From: Pleurodeles waltl | Taxonomy: Eukaryota; Chordata; Amphibia; Caudata; Salamandridae | NCBI RefSeq assembly: GCF_031143425.1 | Contig: NC_090447.1 | Coordinates: 851,637,760 to 851,701,759, forward strand | Reading direction: 5' to 3' | Length of the DNA stretch: 64,000 nt | Part shown: positions 1 to 11,408 of the stretch, piece by piece | Position numbering within the stretch: position 1 is the first letter of the stretch | Layout: every line of letters begins with the position of its first letter | Position numbers and translations under genes: made by a program | The notes under the pieces: model-generated | Database searches by the model: none | Seen by the model: the letters and a program-made list of their open reading frames with translations, nothing else | What the model was told of the DNA's origin: nothing

Positions 1-674
1 TCACTGTGGAGCCCCCAGAGTGCATGGAATTGTAAAAACAATATTAGAATCAGTATTGGGGTACTACTCCCAAGTGTTAGACACCTTACATGGCCATATT
101 CGGAGTTACCATTGTGAAGCTGGATATAGGTATTGACCTATGTCCAGTGCACGCGTAACATGGCGTCCCCGCACTCATGAAGTCTGGGAAAATGGTCCAG
201 GATGACCTCAGAGCACGTCTGCTAGTGGAGGGGTGCCCTCACACACAGGTACTTTACACCCAGCCTTCAGGGTTGGAAGGCCTGACATATAGGTGACTTA
301 TAAGTAACCTGGTGCAGTGAAAATGGTTGTGAAAGGGTGCATGCACCATTTCACGCAGGCTGCAATGGCAGCCATGCAGAAGCCTTTGCATGGGCACCCT
401 ATAGGAGGCAAAAGTGATGGTGCAGCCCGTAGGGATCACCTGGCACCCCAATGCCCAGGGTTCCTAAGTTCCATATACTAAGGACTTATATAGGGGCACC
501 AGTATGCCAATTTGGAATGGTAAACTGGGTTACCAGTATGTAGTGACAAATTTGAGGGAAGAGAGAGCATAAGCACTGGGGTCCTGGTTAGCAGAATCCC
601 AGTGACACAGTCAAAAACACTGACATCAGGCAGAAATTGAGGGTTACATGCCAAAAAGAGGGTACTTTCCTACA
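1..674 (-). mobile_element. LTR fragment, Gmr1-like Gypsy family (right part)
   Basis: This is the right-hand part of a long terminal repeat whose transcriptional sense is the minus strand. It aligns by eye with the last part of the complete LTR at 13969-16901, sharing the segment around a mutated CATGGAATT block, and ends in the family terminus TACTTTCCTACA at 674. Its left part lies outside the window. No protein is encoded. The subfamily resembles the plus-oriented fragment at 36561-42113, and comparison of the two shows where the LINE broke that second copy. Confidence 0.8.
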
Positions 675-740
675 CTCCCTAAGTGAAATTGTATGTGTAA
701 TGGGCTTTTCCATGACTGGCATATTTGATTTACTAGTAAG
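675..740. other. Short flanking repeat remnant
   Basis: These 66 bases separate two LTR pieces. I see no ORF or terminal repeat. They resemble the start of a common non-coding repeat and run directly into the LTR beginning TGAAGGAG at 741. Confidence 0.3.
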
Positions 741-1760
741 TGAAGGAGCCTGGCCTGGTTTGTAGTGGGTACCTTGGGTACTTACACCTTACACCAGGTC
801 CAGTTATCCCGTGTTAGTGAATGTAGTAGTGTTCTAGCAGCTTAGGCTGATAGAGGCAGCTATAGCAGAGCAGCTTAGGCTGCACTAGGATACACGCAAA
901 GCTCATGCAATACCACTTATAGTTACACAGTACTTATACACAAGTAAAGACAATACTCAGTGTTACCAAAAATAAAGGTATTTATTTGGGAGACACAGTA
1001 CCAAAAATATCTTAGAGACAATACTCCTTCTGGAGGTAAGTATCATACATAATATATAGACTAGACACAAAAATTAGACAAGTAAATAGTCATAGAACAA
1101 TGCAAACAGTAGGAGATCCTACAGAATGCAATGGGAAAAAATAGGTTCTAGGGGCAACACAAATAATATACTAAAAAAGTGGAATGTGAATCACAAATTC
1201 ACCCCTAGACAAGTGTAGTGTGTGCAGAATCGCTGAGAGAGTAAGAATACAGTAAAGGAAAGTAAATTACCCAACCCCAGAGCCCAGAAAAGCAGGAGTA
1301 AAGTACTGCAAGTTTCCTACACCTCGTTTTTGGGATTTGTGCAGCAGCCAACCAAGTCTGCCAAGAACAACTGCTGGATTATTAGACATGAAGACCTGCA
1401 AAGAAAGGGCACCAAATCCAGAAGTTGAAAGAAGTTCCAGGAAGGACAGCTGCCCCTGCCAACCCAGAAGAGGTGCAAAAGAAGAGTCCCTGGTTAGTAA
1501 AATACTGCAGAAATGCACCCTAGGAAGATGCCAGCAGGTTCTTGCATGATGCAAAAAATGTCCCACGGTGTGAATATTGCTGCAAATGAGATTTCTTGTT
1601 GGAAGGTGCCTACAAGCCTTGGCTATGGCAAAAGTTAATTTTTTATCAAAATGACGCTGGTTGGACCCAGGAGAAACCTGGGGGCCTCAACTCTGTGTGA
1701 GAAGGAAGAGGGGGCACTCAGCACTTTAGAGAGCCCTCAGGATGCCAGCCAGCACCCCCG
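741..1760 (-). mobile_element. LTR fragment (left 1.0 kb), Gmr1-like family
   Basis: The fragment begins with the LTR left terminus (TGAAGGAGCCTGGCC, a variant of the usual TGTAGGAGG) and continues colinearly with the LTR at 13969 for about 1 kb. It includes the AATAAAGGTATTTATTT block that on the minus strand carries the LTR poly(A) region. It stops abruptly at 1760, where another LTR start begins, so it is truncated. The small ORFs here (for example 1337-1549) are not conserved in other LTR copies and are not annotated as genes. Confidence 0.75.
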
Positions 1761-3847
1761 TGTAGGAGGCTAGCCGGGTTTATAGTGGGTACCTTGTGGT
1801 ACTTACACCTTGTGCCAGGTCCAGTTATCCATTATTAGTAGATTAGTAGTGTTCTAGCAGCTTAGGCTGATAGAGGTAGCTATAGCAGAGCAGCTTAAAC
1901 TGAACTAGGAGACATGCAAAGCTCCTACTGTACCACTTATATCACTTAGCACTATATCATAAGAAACACAATACTCAGACTTACTAAAAATAAAGGTACT
2001 TTATTTTAGTGACAATATGCCAAAAGTATTTCCGAGGATATCCTCCCTTAGGAGGTAAGTAAAATACACAACATATACACACAAACCAAAATCAGGTAAG
2101 TAAACAGAAAAGTAGTGCAAACACTAGAACACAATAGAATGCAATAGGAGACAATAGGCCTAGGGGCAACACAAACCATATACTCCAAAAGTGGAATGCG
2201 AACCACAAATGGACCCCAGGCCTAGTGTAGTGTGTAGAGGGTCACTGGGAGTGTAAGAAAACACTAAGGGTGTCCAAGATACCCCACCCCAAGACCCTGA
2301 AAAGTAGGAGTAAAGTTACCCTACTACCCCAGAAAGACAGTAAAGTCGAGATAGGGGATTCTGCAAAGACAACAACTGACTGTAAAGCATTGAAGATGGA
2401 TTCCTGGACCTGAGGACCTGCAAAGGAAGGGGACCAAGTCCAAGAGTCATGCAAGTGTCCAGGAAGGGCAGAAGCCCACTAATCCCCGGGTGAAGGTGCA
2501 AAAGGGCTGCCTTAGGGTGGAAGAAGCCAAAGATTCTGCAACAACGGAAGTTGCCAGGAATTTCTCCTTTGGTCAGAAGATGTCCCACGGCGTGCTGGAG
2601 GATCCAGAGTTGTTTCCACGTGGAAAGACCGCAAACAAGCCTTGCTAGCTGCCAGAATCATGGTTAAAGATTTTGGGTGCTGCCAGGGCCCAGAAAGGCC
2701 CAGAAGGTCACCCCTTGGAGGAGGAGACAGAGGGGGCACTCAGCAATACAGAGAGCCCATGCAGAAGCAGGCAGCACCCGCAGAAGCACCTGAACAGGCG
2801 TTCAGAAGATCTGAGCCCAATGTTCATCTCAGCACAACAAAAGAGGGTCCCACAAAGTCAGAGTCCAACTCAGTGAGTTGGGCAATGCAGGACGGAGTGC
2901 TGGAGACTTGGGCTATGCTATGCATGAAGGAAGTCTTGCAAAAGTGCACAGAAGCTCTAGCAGCTGCAGTTCACGCAGTACACAGGATTACTGTCTGGCA
3001 TGGGGAGGCAAGGACTTACCTCCACCAAATTTGGACAGAAGGGCCACTGGACTGCCAGGGACACTTGGATCCAGCTCCTGTGTTCCAGGGACCATGCTCG
3101 TCAAGATGAGAGGGGACCCAGAGGACCGGTGATGCAGAAGTTTGGTGCCTACATTAGCAGGGGGAAGATTCCGTCGACCCACAGGAGATTTCTTCTTGGT
3201 TTCCAATGCAGGGTGAAGGCAGACAGCCCTAAGAGCATGCACCACCAGGAAATAATCGAGAAAGCCGTCAGGATGAGGCACTACAATGTTGCTGGTAGTC
3301 TTCTTGCTACTTTGTTGCAGTTTTGCAGGTGTTCTGGAGCAGTCAGCGGTCGATTCTTGGCAGAAGTCGAAGAGAGAAGTGCAGAGGAACTCTGGTGAGC
3401 TCTTGCATTCATTTTCTGATGAGACCCTAAATAGCCCTCAGAGGAGGATTGGCTATAGAGAGAAGTAAGCACCTATCAGGAGGGGTCTCTGACGTCACCT
3501 GCTGGCACTGGCCACTCAGAGGTCTCCATTGTGCCCTCACACCTCTGCATTGAAGATGGCAGAGGTCTGGGGCACACTGGAGGAGCTCTGGCACCTCCCC
3601 TGGGGAGGTGCTTGTCAGGGGAGTGGTCACTCCCCTTTCCTTTGTCCAGTTTCGCACCAGAGCAGGGCTGGGGGGATCCCTGAACTGGTGTATACTGGCT
3701 TATGCAAGGAGGGCACCATCTGTGCCCTTCAAAGCATTTCCAGAGGCCAGGAGAGGCTACTCCTCTCAGGCCCTTCACACCTATTTCCAAAGGGAGAGGG
3801 TGTAAAACCCTCTCTCTGAGGAAATCCTTTGTTCTGCCTTCCTGGGA
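1761..3847 (-). mobile_element. LTR fragment (left 2.1 kb), Gmr1-like family
   Basis: A third LTR copy starts at 1761 with TGTAGGAGG and is colinear with full copies up to 3847, inside the conserved segment that reads TTCTGCCTTCCTGGGAC. It lacks the last 0.8 kb. It retains the CRE octamer TGACGTCA (3490-3497) and the CCTAAATAGCC block near 3427, the inferred promoter of the LTR on the minus strand. The truncation point coincides with a perfect palindrome at 3848-3880. Confidence 0.75.
3490..3497 (-). promoter_or_regulatory. CRE octamer TGACGTCA in LTR
   Basis: The octamer is a perfect consensus cAMP-response element. It recurs at the homologous LTR position at 22181, 44414, 52673 and 57316, and is mutated to TGACATCA near 15709. 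Conservation of this octamer in five of six copies suggests it is a functional element of the LTR promoter; that function is inferred. Confidence 0.5.
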
Positions 3848-3880
3848 CATGCCAAGCTACCCTCTTGGTAGCTTGGCATG
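3848..3880. repeat. Perfect 14-bp palindrome with 5-nt loop
   Basis: The arms at 3848-3861 and 3867-3880 are exact reverse complements separated by CTCTT. The palindrome lies exactly where LTR homology ends, which suggests a rearrangement or fold-back repair junction. Confidence 0.85.
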
Positions 3881-4082
3881 AGCAGAAAGGCATAACCCAG
3901 AATCAATGTGTACAATATTTTTGCCAGCACACACAGTAATGCAGGGAAACATTACAAAATTAACACCACACAGGTTTAGAAAAATAGTAAATATTTAATC
4001 TAAATGAACAAGACCAAATACGATAAAAAATCCACAATACACACTTCAAAATAAGACTTTAGTCATTAAAAACACAAACATA
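3881..4082. other. AT-rich flank of Harbinger A1, no gene
   Basis: About 200 bases of AT-rich DNA without ORF or recognised repeat. Its last three bases (ATA, 4080-4082) form one side of the target duplication of the Harbinger element that follows. Confidence 0.4.
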
Positions 4083-4423
4083 GGCCCTCATTACAACATT
4101 GGCGGTAAAAGATGTTTACCGCCGTGCAGAAGACCGCCAACACACCACTGCGGCAACAGAATTCCACCACAGTCATTATGACCCACTGCTCGGAATCCGC
4201 CAAAATTCAGACACCCACACAAGTCCGCCAGACTAAAGGTCAGTGATAAACTGGCGAAAACAAAACCTCCACCGTCACGCCAACAGAAATACGCCCACAC
4301 TATCACGACCCACGAATCCACGCTCAAAATACACATACATCTCCAAAACACCACCACATTGGACAATTCGAAATACACACACCTGATACACATACACACA
4401 CCACTCCCACACACTCAATACAA

Positions 4424-4430
4424 TATAAAA
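4424..4430 (+). promoter_or_regulatory. Probable TATA box of Myb1 (A1)
   Basis: TATAAAA lies 210 bp upstream of the Myb1 start codon at 4634, in a CA-rich leader. The second element copy has the same motif 209 bp upstream of its Myb1 start, so the position is conserved. Promoter function is inferred. Confidence 0.5.
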
Positions 4431-4633
4431 CACACACCCACATCACCCACAAACCCTTACGTCAACAATTGCGACAGAAGGCCAGAGAGAGACACCACCA
4501 GAAAGAACAATAGCATCCACAGGCATACAATACCATCACCCACATAACTTCCACGCACCTCACACAACACACCACTACATATCACCCCACTTATCACTAC
4601 ACACACCACCCCACACATCACCCACACCACCCC

Positions 4634-6160
4634 ATGGCATGGCAAAGACACCCCTGGTTCTCGGAGGAGGAGCTCAGGGTCATGGTGGAGGAAATCGTCC
4701 CGCTAGAGCCACAGCTATACGGATCACAGGTGCAGCACACCTCTATAGCTAGGAAGATGGAGCTATGGTAAAGAATAGTGGACAGGGTCAATGCAGTGGG
4801 ACAGCACCCTAGAAATAGGGATGACATCAGGAAGAGGTGGAACGACCTACGGGGGAAGGTGCGCTCCGTGGTCTCAAGACACCACCTTGCGGTTCAGCGA
4901 ACTGGTGGCGGACCCCGACCTCCTCCCGCACAACTAACAACATGGGAGGAGCAGGTCTTGGCAATCCTGCATCCTGAGGGCCTCGAAGGAGTAGATTTAG
5001 GAATGGACTCTGGTAAGTCAAATCTTAACTGTTACATCCCCCACCCTACCTTCATGCTATCACATACCACTACCCTCACCCCCACCCCCATCACTCCAAC
5101 TCCTCACAAATGTCCCACTATCACAACCCACCCATCCCAACACCAAGCCCTGCATGCAACTACAAAGCATGGACACCCATCACCAATGCATGGCCACTGC
5201 ACATACCCACACACACCCCAAAAAAATTATCACACAAGGTCCCACACAAGAATGCAAGCACTGGGGTACACGGTCACCCACCCATTGCACACCATGCCAC
5301 ACACAGATGTAATAAACATCCTTTTATACCCCTGCAGGACCCCTACCCAACGTCACCGGACAGGAGGGTCCACACATGTCCACACCACCAACAGAAGAGG
5401 CCCACAGTGATGACAGCAGCTCTGTCCAACTGGATCTAAATGACCAGCCCAGCCCATCGGGGACCTCTGGACAGTCGGTTCCCCTCACACAGTCACAGGC
5501 CACCACAGAGCTTCCTCCCTCTGGAAACACCAGCACAGCACTCACCCAGCGGGCCCATACCTCTGTCCCCAGGACACATCAATCAGCAGTGTGTCCACCA
5601 CTACAGGGAACCCAGGCTAACCCACCACCCCAACAACAACAGGGACCTGGGAGCAGTGGCAGTGGGCACACGGTCCAGGGGACGGAGGCCCAGGACCTCA
5701 GGGGAACTGGGAGGGCTGCTGTGCGATGGGAGAGGACAGGCCAAGGGAACCCACTCTCCACGAGGCCCTCTCCAACATCATGAGAGCCTACCACCATTCC
5801 CAGGAGACAATGGCAACGGTACTGGCCAAATTTCAGGAGACCCAGCGTCTGCAGGAGGAACAGTATTTGGGCTTCAGGGAGGAACTCAGATCCATCAATT
5901 TCACCCTGGGCACCATCGTAGGGGTGCTGAAGGAAGTACTCAACACCAGGAGGGACACTGTGGCACAACAAGGGGCCCCTGACACTAGCCTGGACGATGA
6001 ACTGCCCACCACCACCGCCGGCGCTAGTGGACAGGAGGCATCGCCACAGGACCATCACACCAGCACCCCACCCCCTGCAGAGGGGGAACCACCCCGCAAA
6101 CGGTCCCTGAGATCCAGAGAACGATGCCAAGACCCCCGCCAAGAAATGAGACCACCCTAA
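4634..6160 (+). pseudogene. Myb/SANT-like protein gene Myb1 of Harbinger A1 (broken)
   Basis: Two exons, 4634-5012 and 5338-6160, are joined across a GTAAGT donor and a CCCTGCAG acceptor; exon 1 is 379 nt, exactly as in copy A2. Exon 1 encodes a Myb/SANT-like DNA-binding domain (motifs FSEEELRV, RKRWNDLRGKVRS). Exon 2 encodes a Ser/Thr/Pro/Gln-rich linker, then a predicted helical segment (LHEALSNIM, LAKFQETQRLQEE) likely to mediate oligomerisation, and a basic tail (PPRKRSLRSR). In PIF/Harbinger transposons such a partner protein binds DNA and helps import or recruit the transposase. Lesions: a TAA stop at 4769-4771 within the DNA-binding domain, and a frameshift near 5720. It ends convergently with the transposase gene. 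Confidence 0.8.
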
Positions 6161-6335
6161 ATGCCATCCTTCTGTCCCACTTTGTCACCCTGTCCATCCT
6201 CATACTGCCCCAGCTCCACTTCCTATGCCCATTTGGGCAATGCACCTGTGAGACTAATAGACTGGACTCTGCCATGGACATTTCTCCACCATCACCCCTC
6301 ACCATTTTACAACCCCCTCCTATATTGAGCACTTA

Positions 6336-6341
6336 AATAAA
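6336..6341 (+). terminator. Poly(A) signal AATAAA downstream of Myb1 (A1)
   Basis: The hexamer lies 176 bp after the Myb1 stop and is retained on the minus strand in copy A2 (33798-33803). Confidence 0.55.
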
Positions 6342-6628
6342 CACCCTTGAAGCACAAAACAATCTGGAGTCAGTCTGTGATTTTGAAATAGTGTATTAGC
6401 AATTACAGTGTCAAAATGCTCTTTCAAATGTAATGTCAACATACCTATGTCACACAGCTCTAGTCCATGAGGAAACAAAGCAGATGTCACACAGTGGAAC
6501 CCACATCTGTGAAATCGTAAGGGAAAGTGACAACTCACTGACCATACACTGGGTGAAAACGACAGACAGTAGAGAGGTAGTAGTGTTAAAGTACAGGTAG
6601 TAAGCAGGTTTGTATTCTTACCTGTGTC

Positions 6629-7691
6629 TCACTGGAAATATTGCAGGATCACCGAGTTCCTGTTGTCCATGTACTCTTCTTCTGCTTACTCGTCTTCACT
6701 GTCCACAGGCTCCACAGCTGCAACAACACCGCCATCTTGACCATCCTCCTGCAGAAAAGGCACCTGTTGTCGCAAAGCTAAGTTGTGAAGCATACAGCAG
6801 GCCACGATGATCTGGCACACCTTCTTTGGTGAGTAGAATAGGGATCCACCTGTCATATGGAGGCACCTGAACCTGGCCTTCAGGAGGCCGAAGGCCCGCT
6901 CTAAAATCCACTGAGTTCGCCCATGGGCCTCATTGTAGCGTTCCTCTGCCCTTGTCCTGGGATTCCTCACTGGGGTCAGTAGCCATGACAGGTTGGGGTA
7001 ACCAGAGTCACCTGCAAATGGCGAGGGACAACTGTTAGACACACACTAACCTGTAGGGATATCCCCAGACCCAGACAACCATTCCCACTGTCTTGCTTCC
7101 ATGTGCTCACCTAATAGCCACACACGGTGCCTCTGGAGTTGACCCATCACATAAGGGATGGTGCTATTCCGAAGGATGTAAGCGTCATGCACTGAGCCAG
7201 GGAATTTGGCATTCACATGTACTGGTGCACTGGTCGGCCAAACACACCATCTGCACATTCATGGAATGATAACTCTTCTGGTTTCTGTACACCTGTTCAC
7301 TCCTGCGGGGGGGGTACCAAAGCCACATGTGTCCCATCAGTGGCACCTATGATGTTGGGGATATGTCCCAAGGCATAGAAGTCACCTTTCACTGTAGGCA
7401 AATCCTCCACCTAAGGGAAAACGATGTAGCTCTGCATGTGTTTCAGCAGGGCAGACAACACTCTGGACAACACATTGGAAAACATAGGCTGGGACATCCC
7501 TGATGCTATGGCCACTGTTGTTTGAAATGAACCACTTGCAAGGAAATGGAGTACTGACAGCACCTGCACTTGACGGGGGATTCCTGTGGGATGGCGGATA
7601 GCTGCCATCAGGTCTGGCTCCAGCTGGGCACACAGTTCCAGATTGTGGCACGATCAAGCCTGTAGGTGATGATCACATGTCTTTCCTCCAT
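6629..7691 (-). pseudogene. Harbinger A1 DDE transposase (HARBI1-like), broken
   Basis: On the minus strand, exon 1 is 7691-7111 and exon 2 is 7011-6629, with a 99-bp GT-AG intron. The splice rebuilds the family motif LLGDSGY. The product is the DDE endonuclease that cuts and pastes the element. Visible motifs are a helix-turn-helix region (ASGSFQTTVAIASGMSQP), GTH after the first catalytic Asp, PGSVHDAY with the second Asp, and NEAHGRT followed by an ERAFG motif with the catalytic Glu. The ATG at 7691 was chosen by alignment with copy A2. Lesions: a frameshift at a G8 run near 7308-7315, another between about 7225 and 7260, a small deletion near the N terminus, and a TAA stop at 6686-6688. 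It is transcribed divergently from Myb2. Confidence 0.88.
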
Positions 7692-8212
7692 TGTCGACAG
7701 GTCCACCAGCGGTCTGTACACCGGAGGATGCCGTCATCTCCTCACATGTCCCAGCAGACGGTGCCTATGAAGGACAACAGCGAGCACAGAGTCAACCAAC
7801 TCAGAGGTACGTACCCACAGCTTACACAGAACACGAATCCTAATGCGAAATTTGGCCTGTATGAATGTTGAGGCAAGGCCTAGGTATGTGTGACACAGTT
7901 AGAAATTAAGCCATGTGGGCCCCTGAAATGGCGGCTGCCTGACCTGTAAAGTGGGACAATGGGATGTGAGGTAACTGCGCTGGCGTTGTACACCTTCGCA
8001 GTAGGCGGTCGAAGACCGCAGCGCAATTCTGCATTGGTTAACATTGGACCCTATGGGTCCCAGAGGCCAATGAGAATGTACGCCGGCGGTGACGGTACGC
8101 ACCGCCGCAGACGTGACCCCATTTTCTATCTGTTCAATCACTCGATACCTCATTTTCGACAGGAGAGGACCTACACTGCAAGTGCTGCTGTGACCTCAGT
8201 CTGGAAGAGACA
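7692..8212. promoter_or_regulatory. Divergent intergenic region between transposase and Myb2 (A1)
   Basis: This 521-bp region separates the transposase ATG (minus) from the Myb2 ATG (plus) and presumably holds both promoters. It contains a perfect 6-3-6 palindrome GCGGTCGAAGACCGC (near 8006-8020), a TTGGTTAACATTGGACCC block and a CGGCGGTGACGGTACG block. All recur at the equivalent place in copy A2 (31921-32440). No canonical TATA box is visible. A role as a binding site for the Myb proteins or transposase is inference. Confidence 0.45.
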
Positions 8213-11200
8213 ATGGCTCGTGCATCTGGGGAAAGGGCCCCTGCCTTCACATCGGAGGAGTTGGAGAAACTCGTGGATGGGGTCCTCCCCCAGTACACGC
8301 TACTCTACGGTCCTCCAGACAAACAGGTACGTACACTGGGAGCATGCTGTATGGGCTATGCCTGTGTGGAGTGGGGTGGATGAAATTTGGGGGGGGGGGG
8401 ATTGAGGCGTGCATTTAACGACGATGAGTGCATGTGCCACATGGCAAGGGTAGGGATGGGGGCCAATGACTGTGACAGTGCAGTTGGTAATAACTTTTCT
8501 TTTCCCCCTGTAAAATTCATGTAGGTCAGCGCCCACCAGAAAAAGGATATTTGGCGTGCCATTGCCAAGGACGTCTGGACCCTGGGGGTCTACCATAGAC
8601 CGAGCACCCACTCCCGTAAGAGATGGGAGGACATTCGCCGCTGGAGCAAGAAGACAGCGGAGGCCCAGCTGGGGATGGCCTCCCAACGTGCGATGGTTGC
8701 CCGTCGCACCATGACCCCCCTGATGTTCAGGATCCTGGCGGTGGCGTACCCGGAGTTGGATGGGTGCTTGAGGGCATCACAGCAGCCACAAGGGGGTGAG
8801 TACACTCTCATTCTGCTGATTTTGCGTGCAGTGAAGGGTCTGGCTGGGGGAGGTGGGGTGTGGCTTTCCCTAGGCCAGGGCGAGTGTGCTAGTTATGTCC
8901 TCTTCTTCTGGCAGACCCTGTGGCACCCCACCCCACCTGTTTACAGTGCCAAGTACACCTAGTCAGGCTCCTGTGTCATCCATGTGTGCAGATGTCGGCC
9001 ATAGCCTTGTAGGCCATGTCCCAGGGATTGAACAGTGGACTCTAAGTGCGCAGCGTAGCGCAGGGGGCTTCTGTGTCTGTCGTGTCTGCCAACGGTAGCG
9101 GTAATGCATGCACTCAACATGTCTTTCTTCTGTCATCCCCCCCTTTTTGTGGTCTCCCTGTTCTTGTGTGCATTAGCATCATCAGGCAGAGGAGCAGTAG
9201 CACCGGAGCAGGAGGGAGCTGCATCCCACATGGCCCTGGAGGGCGAGACAAAAGACTCGGAGTTCACCAGTGGGACAGAGGGCGAGGGGAGCTCCACGGC
9301 AGGGACAGGAGCTGAGACCAGTGATACGGACTCGTCCTCTGATGGGAGCTCCCTTGTGGTGGCGGCAACATCTGTGCCCCCCACATCTACAGGTACAGCC
9401 GCCACCCCCCCTACCAGCACCGCCCTCCCAGCAGCCCCTCAGCCTTTGTCCCGTGCCCGCTCACCCAGGAGGGTGGGCATCACCTTCGCCCCAGGCACCT
9501 CAGGCCCTGCCCCAGTCACCCCTGCTGCCCTCAGTGAGGAGGCCATTGACCTCCTCAGGTCCCTCACTGTTGGGCAGTCTACCATTTTGAATGCCATCCA
9601 GGGTGTAGAGAGGTAGTTGCAACAAACAAATGCATTCCTGGAGGGCATTCAGTCTGGTCAGGCAGCCCTTCAGCGAGCTTTTCAGACTCTGGCCTCAGCA
9701 CTGATGGCAGCCATTGTCCCTGTGTCTAGCCTCCCCCCTCCAACTTCCTCCACCCAGACACAATCCCCTCTACCTCAGCCTATCTCAAGCACACCTTCAG
9801 ACCAGCATGCACACACCTCAACACACAAGGGAAGCTCTGGCAAACATAAGCACCACACATCACACAGGCACTCACGCAAGCATCACACACATGCAGACAC
9901 ACCAACATCCACTGCCTCCACTGTGTCCCCCTCCTCCTCGTCTCCCTCCTCCCTCCCAGTCTCGTCTACACTTACACCTGCATGCACTACATCTACAGCC
10001 CTACTTCCATCACCAGCACACACACCACCACACCCCGCTCACGTGCAGTCACCACCCCCACTACCATTCACACGTCCCCTGTGTCCTCTCCCAGTGTGTC
10101 TGTGACGCCACCTCTCAAGATACACAAACGCAGGCACACACCCACCCAACAGCCATACACCTCACGACAGCCTCCAGCACATGCACCCTCACCCAAAGTC
10201 ACCAAACGAACACCTCAATCAACCACTACCTCTTCCTCCACTCCCAAACCCCCTCCAGCTACCTGTCCCAGTGTCCCGAAGAAACATTTCCTGTCCAACC
10301 TTGACCTCTTTCCCTCACCTCCCCCACCCCGTCAGTCTCCTAGGGCCCGACTCTCCAGGTCCCAACCTAGCACCTCAGCCACAACATCTCCGGGACCAGT
10401 GGTGGCTGTAGTCACCGGAATCTGGAGTGCACCGGCCACCAGGGCAGCCAGTGTGGCACGGAGCCACAGCACAGACAGTCCCCCACCTGTCAAACATCAA
10501 AAGTTGGCCAGTGCCCGGCGGGAGAGGGGGAAGACTCCAGCCACCAAAGCCGCTCCCAGGGATACAGGTGGGAGTGTGGAGTCAGCTGCAACACCTTCCA
10601 AGGTGGGGAAGGGCCAGAAGAAAGTCTGCAAGTCTGGGAAGAGCAGCATGGCGGAGAAGACTGCCATCATCCCCGCTGCCCAGGAGGCCCCCGCCATCAT
10701 CCCCGCTGCCCAGGAGGCCACCGCCAGCACCTGCCCTGCTGCCCATGAGGCCACCGCCATCATCCCCGCTGCCCAGGAGGCCACCGCCATCATCCCCCCT
10801 GCCCAGGAGGCCACAGCCATCATCCCCGCACCGCCAGCACCAGCCCTGCTGCCCAGGAGGCCACCGCCAGCACCAGCCCAGCAGCCCAGGATGCCACCGC
10901 CAGCACCAGCCCTGCTGCCCAGGAGGCCACCGCCAGCACCAGCCCCACTGGGCCAGACAGGACCGCCAGCACCAGCCCCGCTGGGCCAGACAGGACCGCC
11001 AGCACCAGCCCCGCTGGGACAGACAGGACTGCCAGCACCAACCCCGCTGGGACAGACAGGACCGCCAGCACCAGCCCCGCTGGGCCATGAAGGACTGCCA
11101 GCAACATCACCGCTGGGCCATGAAGGACCGCCAGCACCAGCCACGCTGGGCCATGAAGGACCGCCAGCAGCTGAGTCACTGCCAAGGACCCCGCCGCCAC

Positions 11201-11385
11201 AAGCACCTCTGCACAGGACCCCGCCGCCACAAACACCACTGAACAGGACACCACCGCCACAAGCACTGCTGAACAGGACACCGCCGCCACAAGCACCGCT
11301 GAACAGGACACCGCCGCAACAAGCACCGCTGCCAAAGACACCGCCGCAACAAGCACCGCTGGCCCATGAGAGCCAAGGGCACTGA
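8213..11385 (+). pseudogene. Second Myb/SANT-like gene Myb2 of Harbinger A1 (broken)
   Basis: The model has exons 8213-8326 (114 nt), 8525-8795 (271 nt) and 9186-11385; the first two have identical lengths in copy A2 and the phases agree. Exons 1-2 encode a Myb/SANT-like domain (FTSEELEKLVDG, SRKRWEDIRRW) like NAIF1/MSANTD-type proteins. Exon 3 encodes an acidic Ser/Thr-rich segment, a helical block (LSEEAIDLLRSL, ILNAIQGVER), a His/Thr/Ser-rich stretch, a basic region and a Pro/Ala-rich repeat tail. Lesions: a TAG at 9614-9616 where A2 has Gln, and a frameshift near 10000. An alternative exon after the acceptor at 8914 cannot be excluded. It is a different protein from Myb1 with a similar plan; its function is unknown. 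Confidence 0.72.
10660..11385 (+). repeat. In-frame coding minisatellites at Myb2 3' end (30-33 bp units)
   Basis: Several blocks occur in order. Units of about 30 bp encode AIIPAAQEAT. They are followed by 33-bp units encoding PPAPALLPRR and then PPAPAPLGQTG, and finally 30-bp units encoding NRTPPPQAPL. The periods are multiples of three, so copy-number change keeps the frame. The block is much shorter in copy A2. Confidence 0.85.
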
Positions 11386-11408
11386 CGCTACTGAGTCCAT
11401 CACGAGCA

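Noticed and set aside
2642..3109. 155-codon open frame inside an LTR
   Set aside because: The homologous positions of other LTR copies do not keep the frame and the product has no recognisable motif; several overlapping frames are open by chance.
10497..11144. Gly/Trp-rich antisense frames at the Myb2 tail
   Set aside because: These are antisense shadows of the Pro/Ala-rich in-frame repeat of Myb2.
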